Below the pieces are notes generated by a model that worked only from the letters and a program-made list of their open reading frames with translations, was not told the DNA's origin and ran no database searches. From Leptospira haakeii (lineage in GTDB: Bacteria; Spirochaetota; Leptospiria; Leptospirales; Leptospiraceae), in NCBI RefSeq assembly GCF_002812045.1, contig NZ_NPEG01000014.1:1-64000 (forward strand): a stretch of 64,000 bases of DNA, given 5' to 3'. A program made the position numbers and the translations under genes. Below are positions 26,240 to 35,194 of the stretch, piece after piece; position 1 is the stretch's first letter; every line of letters starts with the position of its first letter.

Positions 26240-28147
26240 ATGAAATTTCTCAAAGCAATTCCACTCATTCTATTTCTGGCCTTAACGTTATTCTCCTGTC
26301 GAAGCAAAAATTCCTCTAAAATTTCTCCACTTGCAGAAAACGGGGTTTTGGATCTGAGAGAATGGAACTTTGCGGAAGACGGTATCGTTAAATTGGATGG
26401 AGAGTGGAAATTCCAATGGATGAAACTTGCAGTTTCCAGGCCAGAACTTGGATCCAAGGATGTTCAGACTCATATAGTGAATATTCCAGGTAACTGGAAC
26501 CAAATTCCGAAGTTAGAAGGGATGAATCCTTTGATGGCTTTCGGATATGGGACTTACACTTTAAAAATAATTCCAGGCCAAAATCAAGGAAGGCTAATGA
26601 TGCACTTCCAGGGCGCTGGAACTGCCGCTTCCATCTATTTGGATGGGAAGAAGATCATGGGAAATGGAGTGGTGGGTCCTGATGCAAACTCATCTCGTCC
26701 TCAGTATCTTCCGCTTTATGTTTCGATCGGGCAACCGAACAAGGAGATGTTATTACAAGTAGAGATCTCTAACTTCGATCATTATAAGGGAGGACTTTGG
26801 GAATCTCTTAGGATGGGAACAGAAGTGGATCTTCTGAACTTCAGAGATAATAGCTCTTTTAGCGAGATGTTCTTGTTCGGAAGTATCATCATCATGGCTT
26901 TATACCATTTCGGTTTGTATTCTTTAAGAAGAAGGGACATGACCGGATTGTTTTTTGGAGCATTCTGCGCGAGCATCTGCCTTAGGATTTTTGTAACCGG
27001 AGAAAGATTCCTAATCCTAAAATTTCCTCATCTACCTTGGGAATTTTTTAATAAGCTGGAATATATCTCCTTCTACTTGGCGGTTCCATTTTTTGTTTAT
27101 TATCTGGATGCTTTGTATCCTCACTCACTCTCTGCAAAGTTAAAAAGACTCTTCATAGGATTTAACCTAATCGTATCAGCCATCGTGGTGGTTACTCCAG
27201 CTAGTATCTATACCCATACTTTAATCCCTTTTCAAGTATGTTTGATTTTTATAATATTATGGATCTTCTTTGTTTTAGTTCGTTTAGTTAAGACTGGCGC
27301 AGAAGGCTCTTTAATGGCACTCGGAGGTGTGATCGCATTAACTGCAGCAGCTATCAATGATAGTTTATATTCCCAGGCAGTGATCAATACCGGATATTAT
27401 CTACCTTTAGGATTATTCGTTTTCATATTCGTGCAGTCGTATCTGCTTTCCTTCCGGTTTTCTCAAGCATTCTTATATATAGAACGTTTATCAGACAACT
27501 TGTTGGAAGTGAACAAGGCCTATAGTAGATTTGTTCCTTTGGCATTCTTGAAATTTCTGAATAAGAGCGATATTACCGAGATCGGTTTGGGTGATCAGGT
27601 TCAAAGAGAGATGACAATCCTATTTTCGGATATCAGATCCTTTACCCAACTTTCGGAGAAGATGACTCCCAAAGACAATTTCGACTTCTTAAATTCTTAT
27701 ATGAGAAAAATGGGGCCGATTATCCGAAAACACGGAGGTTTCATCGATAAGTATCTTGGGGATGGAATTATGGCTCTTTTTCCAAGCCTTCCTGACCAAG
27801 CACTGGATGCTGCAATGGAAATGCTCCGAGAGTTAGAGAGTTTAAATCAATCTAGAGCGGATCGACATTATGAACCGATCCAAATCGGTATCGGACTTCA
27901 TACAGGGACATTGATGCTTGGAACGATCGGAGAAGAAGAAAGAATGGACGGGACAGTGATCTCAGACGCAGTCAATCTTGCTTCTCGTATCGAGGGACTT
28001 ACTAAGGAGTTTCATGCGAATCTTCTAGTTAGCGAAAGCACATACCGTAAGTTGAAGAATCGCAGAAAGTATTCCTTTAAAAAATTAGGCAAAGTGAAAG
28101 TAAAAGGAAAATCCAAATCAAGTGAAGTATACGAGGTACTGGGCTAA
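26240..28147 (+). CDS. 7TMR-DISM adenylate cyclase, lipoprotein-type signal
   Basis: A 635-residue membrane protein. The signal ends in TLFSC (Cys20). A periplasmic beta domain (about 35-200, LDGEWKFQWM), seven helices (about 210-400) and a class III cyclase domain (about 440-630) follow. Catalytic metals: Asp464 in LFSDIRSF and Asp508 in DKYLGDGIMALF. Lys504 with a Thr in DGTVISDAVNLASR is the adenine-selecting pair seen in many bacterial adenylate cyclases. The sensor half matches the PP2C protein at 13170 segment by segment (FLFG...LYH.GL, R...L.FP..PWE). It makes cAMP in reply to an external cue. Confidence 0.88.
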   Translation: MKFLKAIPLILFLALTLFSCRSKNSSKISPLAENGVLDLREWNFAEDGIVKLDGEWKFQWMKLAVSRPELGSKDVQTHIVNIPGNWNQIPKLEGMNPLMAFGYGTYTLKIIPGQNQGRLMMHFQGAGTAASIYLDGKKIMGNGVVGPDANSSRPQYLPLYVSIGQPNKEMLLQVEISNFDHYKGGLWESLRMGTEVDLLNFRDNSSFSEMFLFGSIIIMALYHFGLYSLRRRDMTGLFFGAFCASICLRIFVTGERFLILKFPHLPWEFFNKLEYISFYLAVPFFVYYLDALYPHSLSAKLKRLFIGFNLIVSAIVVVTPASIYTHTLIPFQVCLIFIILWIFFVLVRLVKTGAEGSLMALGGVIALTAAAINDSLYSQAVINTGYYLPLGLFVFIFVQSYLLSFRFSQAFLYIERLSDNLLEVNKAYSRFVPLAFLKFLNKSDITEIGLGDQVQREMTILFSDIRSFTQLSEKMTPKDNFDFLNSYMRKMGPIIRKHGGFIDKYLGDGIMALFPSLPDQALDAAMEMLRELESLNQSRADRHYEPIQIGIGLHTGTLMLGTIGEEERMDGTVISDAVNLASRIEGLTKEFHANLLVSESTYRKLKNRRKYSFKKLGKVKVKGKSKSSEVYEVLG

Positions 28148-28148
28148 T

Positions 28149-28688
28149 TCACTTTTTAGGGAACTTCTGTTTATAAAAATCTAATGCTCTGAGGATCAGC
28201 TCTTTTGCTACCTCGGGGCCTTCCGGCTCTTCTACCCTAACTTCTTTTTTTTCCAATTGTTTATATACGGAGAAGAAGTGAGTCAGTTCCGCCCTGAAAG
28301 AGTTCGGTAGTTGAGATACATGTTCTATTCCATCAAAACTTCTGTCACCGGAGGCAACGGCCAGGATCTTTTCGTCACCTTCTCCTCTATCTATCATTCT
28401 CATTACCCCGACAACTCTTGCAGGCACCAAACAAAGTGGGGGAACTTCTTCCGAACAAAGAACTAAAATGTCCAAAGGATCCTTATCATCTCCCAAAGTC
28501 TGGGGAATAAAACCGTAATGGGCAGGATAATGTGCAGAAGCGAAAAGTACCCGATCCAATTTGATAAGCCCTGAGTCTTTATCCACTTCGAACTTGGCCT
28601 TACTTCCGGAAGGAATTTCTACAAGTGCATGAACTTCGTGTGGAGGATTTGGGCCGGGACTGGCCTCGTGCCAAGGATGTTGTATCAT
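28149..28688 (-). CDS. ppa: inorganic pyrophosphatase (family I)
   Basis: A 179-residue soluble family I pyrophosphatase, a normal length. It has EIPSGSKAKFEVD, YPAHYGFIPQTLGDDKDPLDILV with the metal-binding Asp signature (quoted in parts) and VPARVVGVMRMIDRGEGDEKI. It hydrolyses diphosphate to drive biosynthesis. The gene ends one base from the stop of the convergent cyclase gene. The start ATG begins MIQHPWHEASPGP. Confidence 0.93.
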   Translation of the reverse strand: MIQHPWHEASPGPNPPHEVHALVEIPSGSKAKFEVDKDSGLIKLDRVLFASAHYPAHYGFIPQTLGDDKDPLDILVLCSEEVPPLCLVPARVVGVMRMIDRGEGDEKILAVASGDRSFDGIEHVSQLPNSFRAELTHFFSVYKQLEKKEVRVEEPEGPEVAKELILRALDFYKQKFPKK

Positions 28689-28832
28689 GGGCCATATTTT
28701 GGGCTGAAGCCGGGTCTGAGCAAGGAGTTTCAGGTAAGAAAGGGTTAGAAGTTAAAGGTTCGGGCCAATCAACCATTGCCTATTTTTCCTTTTTCGGCTC
28801 AGAAATTCGATTTTCGATTTAGAAAATATGTT

Positions 28833-28840
28833 GACCGGTC
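28833..28840. promoter_or_regulatory. GACCGGTC palindrome before the TetR gene
   Basis: A perfect 8-bp palindrome lies 25 bases before the TetR ATG, overlapping a TTGACC that could be a -35 element with TTTAAA 17 bases on as -10. It is a likely autoregulatory operator. Confidence 0.4.
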
Positions 28841-28865
28841 TATTTTTATCTGATTTAAAGATCCT

Positions 28866-29441
28866 ATGGGTCAGAAGGGAGAAATCGCTAAAGAAAAGAT
28901 GGTCCGTGCCATGGCGGAACGTTTGGAAATCGGGGGATATGCGGGAACTGGGCTAAATGATATTGTAGAAGATGCAAAAGCCCCTAAAGGATCTATCTAT
29001 TTCCATTTTCCTGGTGGAAAGGAGGAATTGGCCTCCTTAGCTCTTCTGGTATCTGGTAACGAATTGGCCAAGGAGCTGAAGGCGGTTTTGGATTCCGCCA
29101 AATCTGTTCCGGCCGGGATCCAAAGGATATTTTCCGCCTTAGAATATAGGCTTGTATCTTCCGGTTTTTCCAAGGGTTGCCCGATCATGACAACTGCTTC
29201 CGAGACCGCCTCGGAACCTTCTTTAGTGAACTCAACTTGCGCTGCAGTTTTCCAAGATTGGATTTCCATATTGGATTCGTTTTTCCGGAAAAACGGATTT
29301 GAGGAGAGCAGATCTGGAGAACTCGCAATAGGTATTCTTTCCTTATTGGAAGGGGCCATCCTGATTTCCAGGACAAGCCGAAATACGAATGCGATACGAT
29401 CCGCTTCTAAAACGGCAAAACTTCTCGTTTCGGAGAGATAA
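28866..29441 (+). CDS. TetR/AcrR family regulator (LmrA/YxaF-like)
   Basis: A 191-residue regulator. The HTH (GYAGTGLNDIVEDAKAPKGS, then IYFHFPGGKEEL) is typical of LmrA/YxaF-type TetR proteins. The C-terminal part carries GCPIMTTASETASE as in that subgroup. It precedes an MBL-fold hydrolase gene by two bases, so both form one operon probably controlled by the regulator through the GACCGGTC site. Confidence 0.88.
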   Translation: MGQKGEIAKEKMVRAMAERLEIGGYAGTGLNDIVEDAKAPKGSIYFHFPGGKEELASLALLVSGNELAKELKAVLDSAKSVPAGIQRIFSALEYRLVSSGFSKGCPIMTTASETASEPSLVNSTCAAVFQDWISILDSFFRKNGFEESRSGELAIGILSLLEGAILISRTSRNTNAIRSASKTAKLLVSER

Positions 29442-29443
29442 TT

Positions 29444-30409
29444 ATGAAACTTAAAATCACTTTTTCGGCGATACTCGCCTTTTTACTTTTAGTATTTTGT
29501 ACTACATTAGGAATTCCTAAACTAGCAATTTCAGAAGTTCCGGAATTGGAAAAATTATCCAAGGATCCCAGATTGGAAAATCCTTCTGGACTAACCAAAC
29601 TCAAGTTCACGATCTTTAAAACAGGGGAGAAGAAAGCATCTTCCGCATTCATATTCGAAGGCGGGCCTTTATTTCACAGAAAACAGATCTATCATAGTGT
29701 TGTTTTTGTGGAACATCCCAAAGGGACTTTTTTATTCGATTCTGGTCTTGGTACTCAGATAGAGGAACAATATAAGGACCATAGATTTTATGTAAAGCCT
29801 ATGGTTACTTATCAAAATCCGAATCCTTTGGTCTCCCAGTTAAAAATAAACGGGATTGATCCGGATAAGATCGGAAACATCGTTCTATCTCATTTGCATT
29901 GGGACCATGCAGGTGGAGTAGAGGATTTTCCTAAAGCAAGGATCTGGTCTACACAAGAAGGTAGAAAACATCTGCAAGAATTCGGAGTGGAGAAGGGCTA
30001 TCTTCCAAAACAATTAGATTCAGAAAACATAATATGGAAGGATCTGTTCTTTTCTTCCAAACCGTATGAAAATTATTCCAAAAGTCTGGATTGGTTTGGG
30101 GATGGATCTGTTGTATTCGTTCCAATGGAAGGCCATACGGCTGGAGATATCGGGATGTTCCTAAATTTACCATCTGGAAAAAGATTCTTTTTTACCGGAG
30201 ATATCACTTGGGCAAGAGAAGGATTCGAAATTCCATCTCATAGAACTAGATTGCTTAGATCGATCGTGGACAGGGATCAGGAACTTGTAGGAAAGGAAAT
30301 ATATAGAGTACATTCTCTTTTAAAAGTTTATTCGAACTTGGAAGTAGTACCAGCCCACGATGGAGAAGTGATAGATCGTTTAGGATTATATCCTAAGTGG
30401 ATTGAATAA
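29444..30409 (+). CDS. MBL-fold metallohydrolase, probable lipoprotein
   Basis: A 321-residue exported metallo-beta-lactamase-fold enzyme. The signal ends in LLLVFC (about Cys19). Metal ligands are in LSHLHWDHAGG, MEGHTAGD, FTGD and the final VPAHDGE. The overall pattern resembles AHL-lactonase-type MBL hydrolases, but the substrate cannot be told. GGAGA lies before the ATG, only two bases after the TetR stop. A long terminator follows. Confidence 0.83.
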   Translation: MKLKITFSAILAFLLLVFCTTLGIPKLAISEVPELEKLSKDPRLENPSGLTKLKFTIFKTGEKKASSAFIFEGGPLFHRKQIYHSVVFVEHPKGTFLFDSGLGTQIEEQYKDHRFYVKPMVTYQNPNPLVSQLKINGIDPDKIGNIVLSHLHWDHAGGVEDFPKARIWSTQEGRKHLQEFGVEKGYLPKQLDSENIIWKDLFFSSKPYENYSKSLDWFGDGSVVFVPMEGHTAGDIGMFLNLPSGKRFFFTGDITWAREGFEIPSHRTRLLRSIVDRDQELVGKEIYRVHSLLKVYSNLEVVPAHDGEVIDRLGLYPKWIE

Positions 30410-30420
30410 GAATTAAATGA

Positions 30421-30449
30421 ATCGTCTCCGGAAAATATCCGGAGACGAT
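30421..30449. terminator. 12-bp bidirectional terminator
   Basis: Arms ATCGTCTCCGGA and TCCGGAGACGAT with a five-base loop lie between convergent genes. On the minus strand a T-rich stretch follows. Likely shared by the MBL and nitrilase genes. Confidence 0.7.
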
Positions 30450-30463
30450 ATCTATCATCCGAA

Positions 30464-31276
30464 TTATAAATCTTGTCTATGTTTGAGTGCGGGTATTTTT
30501 TTACGGACCTTCTGCACTTCTTCTAGGTCTATCTCCGTTAAGAGTAATTTTTCGCCTTCTCCCGCGTCCCCTAAAATGTTTCCCCAGGGATCGATTACCA
30601 TAGAATGTCCGTAAGTTTCTCTTCCTTTTAGATGAATTCCAGTTTGCGCGGGTGCAAATATAAAACATTGGTTTTCGATTGCCCTTGCTCTTAGCAAAAT
30701 TTCCCAATGCGCTTGTCCTGTAATTTTGGTGAAAGCAGAAGGAACAAAGATCATATCCGCATCCTTCTTCATAATTTCCCTAAACAATTCTGGAAAGCGA
30801 AGATCATAACAAATCACAGAAGAGATATTTCCGAGTTCGGGACTTTTGTAAGTTTCCGGAATAATTTTACCCGATTCCACGGTTCTGGATTCCCTATATT
30901 CTATTCCGTCTCCAGGATCAGTGTCGAATAAATGGATTTTATGATATTCGAATTTTTCTTTTCCATCCGGTCCGAAAATAATAGAAGTATTAAATACTTT
31001 TCCGTTTGGAGCGGGATTCGGAAATCCTCCTGCGAGAATAGTTATATTCAATTTATTTGATATATCCGATAGAAGGGTTACTGTTTTAGTTTTGATCTCT
31101 TCCGCTCTTTCTAACTTCTCCTTTTCGGATCCTAAAAAAGGAAAATTTTCCGGAAGACCTACGAGCTTTGCACCTTCGGAAGCGCCCTCGCGGACAAAGT
31201 TTTCACATTTTTGTAGATTGAGATCCACATCGGTTCCGCTGTTTAATTGGATCAGTCCTAAAAGAAAACGGTGCAT
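30464..31276 (-). CDS. carbon-nitrogen hydrolase, Nit1/Nit2-like
   Basis: A 270-residue nitrilase-superfamily amidase with Glu in GLPENFPF, Lys in YHKIHLFDTD and Cys in SSVICYDLRFPELF. The DTDPGDGIEYRES block matches Nit-type enzymes that clear deaminated glutathione or act on omega-amides. Length is normal. It stands alone, after a bidirectional terminator. Confidence 0.85.
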   Translation of the reverse strand: MHRFLLGLIQLNSGTDVDLNLQKCENFVREGASEGAKLVGLPENFPFLGSEKEKLERAEEIKTKTVTLLSDISNKLNITILAGGFPNPAPNGKVFNTSIIFGPDGKEKFEYHKIHLFDTDPGDGIEYRESRTVESGKIIPETYKSPELGNISSVICYDLRFPELFREIMKKDADMIFVPSAFTKITGQAHWEILLRARAIENQCFIFAPAQTGIHLKGRETYGHSMVIDPWGNILGDAGEGEKLLLTEIDLEEVQKVRKKIPALKHRQDL

Positions 31277-31370
31277 AGGCTCAGTATTCCAGATCCTTAG
31301 CCAAAATGCAAAATGATATTCTATACATTCTGCTTGTCTAAGCTAGTTCCCGGAAAAATTTAGGAGAAGT

Positions 31371-31970
31371 ATGGCATTCGCCCTAAAAGAATTCAAATCT
31401 ATCCAAAACTTCTACTCCGGAAAAAAACATAAGGAGAATGTTTGGGCCCTCGTTTATCTTTTGCTCAGATACTTAAGTAGCGGAGAAGGAGCCATCCAAG
31501 CGGTCCAAACCTCCTGGCTGCAGGGTCTTCCGGAAAATTTGTCGGAAGAAGATAAGAAAGAAGCTTCAGAAAAAGTTTTGGAACTTGCAGACCTTCTCTT
31601 GGAAGCGTTACGTTCTTGGAGAGATTTAGCGGATGAAGAAGGTTCCGAATCCGTAATGGAAGATGTGCTGGAACTCGGACAATCCGTTCTGATAGAAACC
31701 AAAGAAATGGGAGAATTTTCTGAACTAGTCCGAGAGGAATCCTTGGATATTATCTCAGATTTATGTTTGGTATGCGGAGTAGAGATCCCAAAAGCAGGTT
31801 ATAGAAAGATAGATCTTTCCGCTTTCGATGATTCGGATATAGCAGAAGAAGTAGAAGAATGGATCATCGCACTTTCTTCTTTCGAAAAAGCGGAAGAGGC
31901 TTCCGATCTAGAAGACGGGTTTCTTGTACTTTTTGTGAAGGTGTTTTTGTTTTATATTTTCTTTAAGTAG
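31371..31970 (+). CDS. acidic helical hypothetical protein
   Basis: I do not recognise this 199-residue protein. AGGAGAAGT precedes the ATG. It is acidic and helical, with many Glu and Leu residues, and ends in a short hydrophobic tail (VLFVKVFLFYIFFK). It overlaps the convergent DUF2442 gene by eight bases. Some similarity of pattern to the protein at 10734 (an LxEED start to the core, a hydrophobic end) is visible but unproved. Confidence 0.6.
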   Translation: MAFALKEFKSIQNFYSGKKHKENVWALVYLLLRYLSSGEGAIQAVQTSWLQGLPENLSEEDKKEASEKVLELADLLLEALRSWRDLADEEGSESVMEDVLELGQSVLIETKEMGEFSELVREESLDIISDLCLVCGVEIPKAGYRKIDLSAFDDSDIAEEVEEWIIALSSFEKAEEASDLEDGFLVLFVKVFLFYIFFK

Positions 31971-32241
31971 AAGGTTCCATAGGAAGCTGAAATCTCCCTT
32001 CTAAAATTCCTTGGACAGTCAGATCTTCGTCCAAGTTTTCCCAACGGATGGAGTAACCTTTTAATTCCAATGTAACTTCTTGGAGTTGTGAATCCGAGGC
32101 GGCCTTTAGTAATTTAAATCTATCTGCTGGAAAACCTAAAATTCTACCATCGCTCAATTCCAAATAGACCATTCGATGCTCTACCCATACCTTGATTGCG
32201 GGCACATTTGAAATTAGATTATTGCCAGCCATGGAACTCAT
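31963..32241 (-). CDS. DUF2442 protein
   Basis: A 92-residue DUF2442 protein. The family blocks are VYLELSDGRILGFPADRF, LKLLKAASDSQL-like text and IRWENLDEDLTVQGILEG. DUF2442 often pairs with a DUF4160 partner in toxin-antitoxin-like modules. No partner is seen within 250 bases on either side, so it is an orphan. AGAGG lies six bases before the ATG. It overlaps the 3' end of the convergent acidic protein gene. Confidence 0.8.
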   Translation of the reverse strand: MSSMAGNNLISNVPAIKVWVEHRMVYLELSDGRILGFPADRFKLLKAASDSQLQEVTLELKGYSIRWENLDEDLTVQGILEGRFQLPMEPST

Positions 32242-32389
32242 AATAGGCCTCTAAAAATCTCCCTTTATATTCAAATACAAGCTTTTCGATTTCTCGAATT
32301 TCATGATTTCGAAATCCTTTATTCTCAGCTAATAATACTGTATTTAGCCAGAATTTGCATTCCGAATATTTTTAAAACCGTGGGCATTG

Positions 32390-32425
32390 GGTTTTGCCAC
32401 TAGTTTTAAAAACTTATGCAAAACC
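32390..32425. repeat. nested inverted repeats in a non-coding gap
   Basis: GGTTTTGC (32390-32397) pairs with GCAAAACC (32418-32425), enclosing a second palindrome AGTTTT-A-AAAACT (32402-32414). Together with the terminator at 32446 this fills part of the 245-base gap between the DUF2442 and aminotransferase genes. Purpose unknown. Confidence 0.45.
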
Positions 32426-32445
32426 AATTTAATAATGGATTGAAC

Positions 32446-32465
32446 GCCGGAATATTGATTCCGGC
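32446..32465 (-). terminator. stem-loop after the DegT aminotransferase gene
   Basis: Arms GCCGGAA and TTCCGGC with a six-base loop lie 22 bases past the stop codon. A T-containing stretch follows on the minus strand. Confidence 0.55.
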
Positions 32466-32486
32466 AGATTTCAGGGGATTCTACAC

Positions 32487-33683
32487 TTACAGATTTGTAA
32501 AAATATCTTTCACTGCAGTGACAACATCTTCGATATCGCCGTCTGTCATTCCTGCGAATAGAGGAAGAGAAAGAGTTCTTTTATACATTGCATCCGCGTT
32601 TGGATAATTTTTTCTTTCGAATCCGAATCTTTGGTAGAAAGGATGTTCGTATAGGGGAATAAAATGAAGGCTGGAGCCTATATTTCGTTTTTGTAATTCA
32701 GAACAGAGAATGTCTCTGTTGATCTTTCCTGGAACGGTATCCACTTCTACTCTAAATAAATGCCAAGAATGTTCCCCATCGATTGCAGGCAAAGGAAGAT
32801 GTAAAAAAGGCAAGTCTGCAAATTCAGAGCGGTAAATTTCAGCGATTTGGATCCTTCTTCTCCAAAGATCTTCTGCTTCTGCAAGTTGGACAAGTCCTAG
32901 TGCCGCAGCTATATCGCTCATATTATATTTATAACCTGGAGAAACTACTTCATAATACCAACCCGGACGTCCGTAGGTTTCTCTATTGATCCCATGAAGT
33001 CTCATCAGTTTCATTCTTTCTGCAAAATGAGCGTGACGAGTGGTGACCATTCCACCTTCTCCGGTAGTGATCCCTTTAGTTGCGTAAAAACTGAATACTG
33101 TAAAATCTCCGTGAGTTCCTATCCTTTCTCCCTTATGAACTGCGGGGAAGGCATGAGCAGAATCTTCAATTACATAAAGATGATACTCTTTTGCGAGTGA
33201 ATTGATGGAATCCATATCGCAAACTGCACCTGCAAGATGTACGGGCATCACTGCACGCACTGTCTTTCCGGTTTTTTTATGAACCAGATTCCCTTTGGAA
33301 AATACACATTCTTTTTCAATGGTTTCCTTTAAGGTAGCTTCGGTCATTAGATTGAAAATTGGGTCAACATCTGTAAGGATCGGCTCTGCGCCGAAATAAC
33401 AAACTGTCTCAGCGGTGGCGGTAAATGTTACTGCAGGGACAAGCACTGCATCCTCGGAACAAAGGCCTATAGATTCTAAAGCGAGATGAAGTCCTGCTGT
33501 TGCGGAATTCATAGCCAGGGCAAATTCTGCTCCTGTGTATTTTGCAAATTCTTCTTCGAATTCTTTTACTTTTGGTCCTGAGGTGATCCAGCCGGAGCGC
33601 AGTACCGCCGCCACTTCTTCGATCGCTTTTTCGGAAATCGAGGGGAGTGCGAAAGGTAAAAACGTTTTTCTTGCTGTGATCAT
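32487..33683 (-). CDS. DegT/DnrJ/EryC1/StrS family aminotransferase
   Basis: A 398-residue PLP-dependent sugar aminotransferase. It has the LRSGWITSGPKVKEFEEEF start block, the SATAGLHLAL PLP-phosphate loop, DSAHAFPA and the PLP lysine in SFYATKGITTGEGG. Such enzymes make 4- or 3-amino sugars on nucleotides for surface polysaccharide. No other sugar genes are adjacent, although a SpsF/PseG-like gene lies 20 kb away. GGAGG lies ten bases before the ATG. Confidence 0.88.
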   Translation of the reverse strand: MITARKTFLPFALPSISEKAIEEVAAVLRSGWITSGPKVKEFEEEFAKYTGAEFALAMNSATAGLHLALESIGLCSEDAVLVPAVTFTATAETVCYFGAEPILTDVDPIFNLMTEATLKETIEKECVFSKGNLVHKKTGKTVRAVMPVHLAGAVCDMDSINSLAKEYHLYVIEDSAHAFPAVHKGERIGTHGDFTVFSFYATKGITTGEGGMVTTRHAHFAERMKLMRLHGINRETYGRPGWYYEVVSPGYKYNMSDIAAALGLVQLAEAEDLWRRRIQIAEIYRSEFADLPFLHLPLPAIDGEHSWHLFRVEVDTVPGKINRDILCSELQKRNIGSSLHFIPLYEHPFYQRFGFERKNYPNADAMYKRTLSLPLFAGMTDGDIEDVVTAVKDIFTNL

Positions 33684-33802
33684 GAGACAAAATCCTCCGG
33701 CGCTTCTTTTAGGATCGGAAGATTTCCGGAAAAGATAAGGGGAAAACCTTCAGAATCTTTTTCTGAATTGAAATCCGACGGGGTTTTACTTACCCTGCTC
33801 CC

Positions 33803-35137
33803 GTGGGCGTGACCTTCTCAGAAATTTTGGAAAGAATCCGGATCTTAGACCGGGATGTCTCCGAATTAAACCGTCTGAAGAGCAGACTCCCAGCAGATAG
33901 GCCTTATTCTTCCTCTCTTCAAATTTCTTTCGATAAGCAGATCAATAATTTACTCAACGAAAGGATCAGACTTTTGGATCTGGAGATTTCAGATCCACCT
34001 CGTTGGCTTTTAGGTGACTCCGATGCATACGATTCCGGGCAAAGAACTGCTTCGGCATTTTTAGAACCCGCGGATCTTTCTTCTAAAAAGTTACAAGACC
34101 AAGATGTTATTAACCTGATCAGAGAATTGCCTAAGACGGAGATCCATCTTCACTTAGAAGCCTGTGTCAATAAGGACACCATGAAAAAACTCATGGTTAA
34201 AAACGGGATCCAATTGAGTGACGAGGAATTCGAAGCTAAGTTTAATTTTAAAGACTTAAACGGTTTTATCCAAGTATTCTTCTTCATCCAAAGTTTGGTG
34301 AAAGAACCTGCTGACCTTTATTATTTTGTGGGAAGTCTCGCAGAATATATGAGAGCAAATAGGATCCTATACACCGAAGTGTTTTTCGCTCCTTCTAAAT
34401 TTATCCAAAACGGTTTGGACTTCGATGAAATGGTTAGCCAACTTGTGGACGGTATTAGAGAGGAGAAGGAGAAGGACGGCATTGAGATCCGACTTCTTGT
34501 AGACGTTTCCAGATCCTTCGGTCCTGAAAATGCGATGAACAACTTAAACAGAGTTCTCAAACTCAAACATAAGGAAGTCATTGGAATCGGTTTAGGCGGA
34601 GCAGAGCTTATGGGTCCTGCTCGAGATTATGCAGAAGTATTCAAAAAAGCTAAAGAAGCAGGACTCAGAACAGTTGCTCACTCCGGAGAAGACGATGGTC
34701 CTTGGGCGATTTGGGAAGCTGTAGAACTATGTAAGGCGGAACGTATTGGTCACGGGACTTCTGCCATCCAAGACCCTGAACTGGTAAATTATCTAAGAGA
34801 GAACAAGATCCCGATAGAGATTTGTGTTACGTCTAACGTTTTTACCGGGAAATATGTGCGTAAGGAACAGAATCACCCGGTTCGTTATTATTACGACCAA
34901 GGTCTTCCGCTATGTATCAATACGGATGACCCTGAAATATTCAATGTCAACCTGACTTATGAATATTTTAAACTTTGGAGATTTTTGGACTTTTCCTTGG
35001 ATGAGATCGTGGATCTGATCAGACAAGGTGTATATGCTACCTTCCATCCTCAAAAGGAAACACTTTGGAAGGATATGGAAGTCCAGATCAAAAAAGTAAA
35101 AGAAAAATACGGTCTTTTAGAACCCAGCTTGAAGTAA
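33803..35137 (+). CDS. add: adenosine deaminase with N-terminal helical extension
   Basis: A 444-residue protein that begins at a GTG (33803 or 33809; no clear ribosome site). The first 110 residues are a helical, charged extension not found in the usual 330-residue enzyme. The rest is the deaminase barrel: TEIHLHLEA (zinc His pair), VAHSGEDDGP, RIGHGTSAIQ and INTDDPEIF. It converts adenosine to inosine. The role of the extension is unknown; a relation to longer AMP-deaminase-like enzymes cannot be excluded. Confidence 0.82.
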   Translation: MGVTFSEILERIRILDRDVSELNRLKSRLPADRPYSSSLQISFDKQINNLLNERIRLLDLEISDPPRWLLGDSDAYDSGQRTASAFLEPADLSSKKLQDQDVINLIRELPKTEIHLHLEACVNKDTMKKLMVKNGIQLSDEEFEAKFNFKDLNGFIQVFFFIQSLVKEPADLYYFVGSLAEYMRANRILYTEVFFAPSKFIQNGLDFDEMVSQLVDGIREEKEKDGIEIRLLVDVSRSFGPENAMNNLNRVLKLKHKEVIGIGLGGAELMGPARDYAEVFKKAKEAGLRTVAHSGEDDGPWAIWEAVELCKAERIGHGTSAIQDPELVNYLRENKIPIEICVTSNVFTGKYVRKEQNHPVRYYYDQGLPLCINTDDPEIFNVNLTYEYFKLWRFLDFSLDEIVDLIRQGVYATFHPQKETLWKDMEVQIKKVKEKYGLLEPSLK

Positions 35138-35194
35138 ATTTCTTTCTTGCAATCGTTATCAATCTTCGTTTAGAATTCCCTTCCGGAGTGGACG

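Noticed and set aside
31963..32241. Full toxin-antitoxin module at DUF2442
   Set aside because: No DUF4160-like or other short partner gene was found on either side.
32416..32607. Short plus-strand frame after the nested repeats
   Set aside because: Mostly overlaps the aminotransferase gene and a terminator hairpin; no family resemblance.
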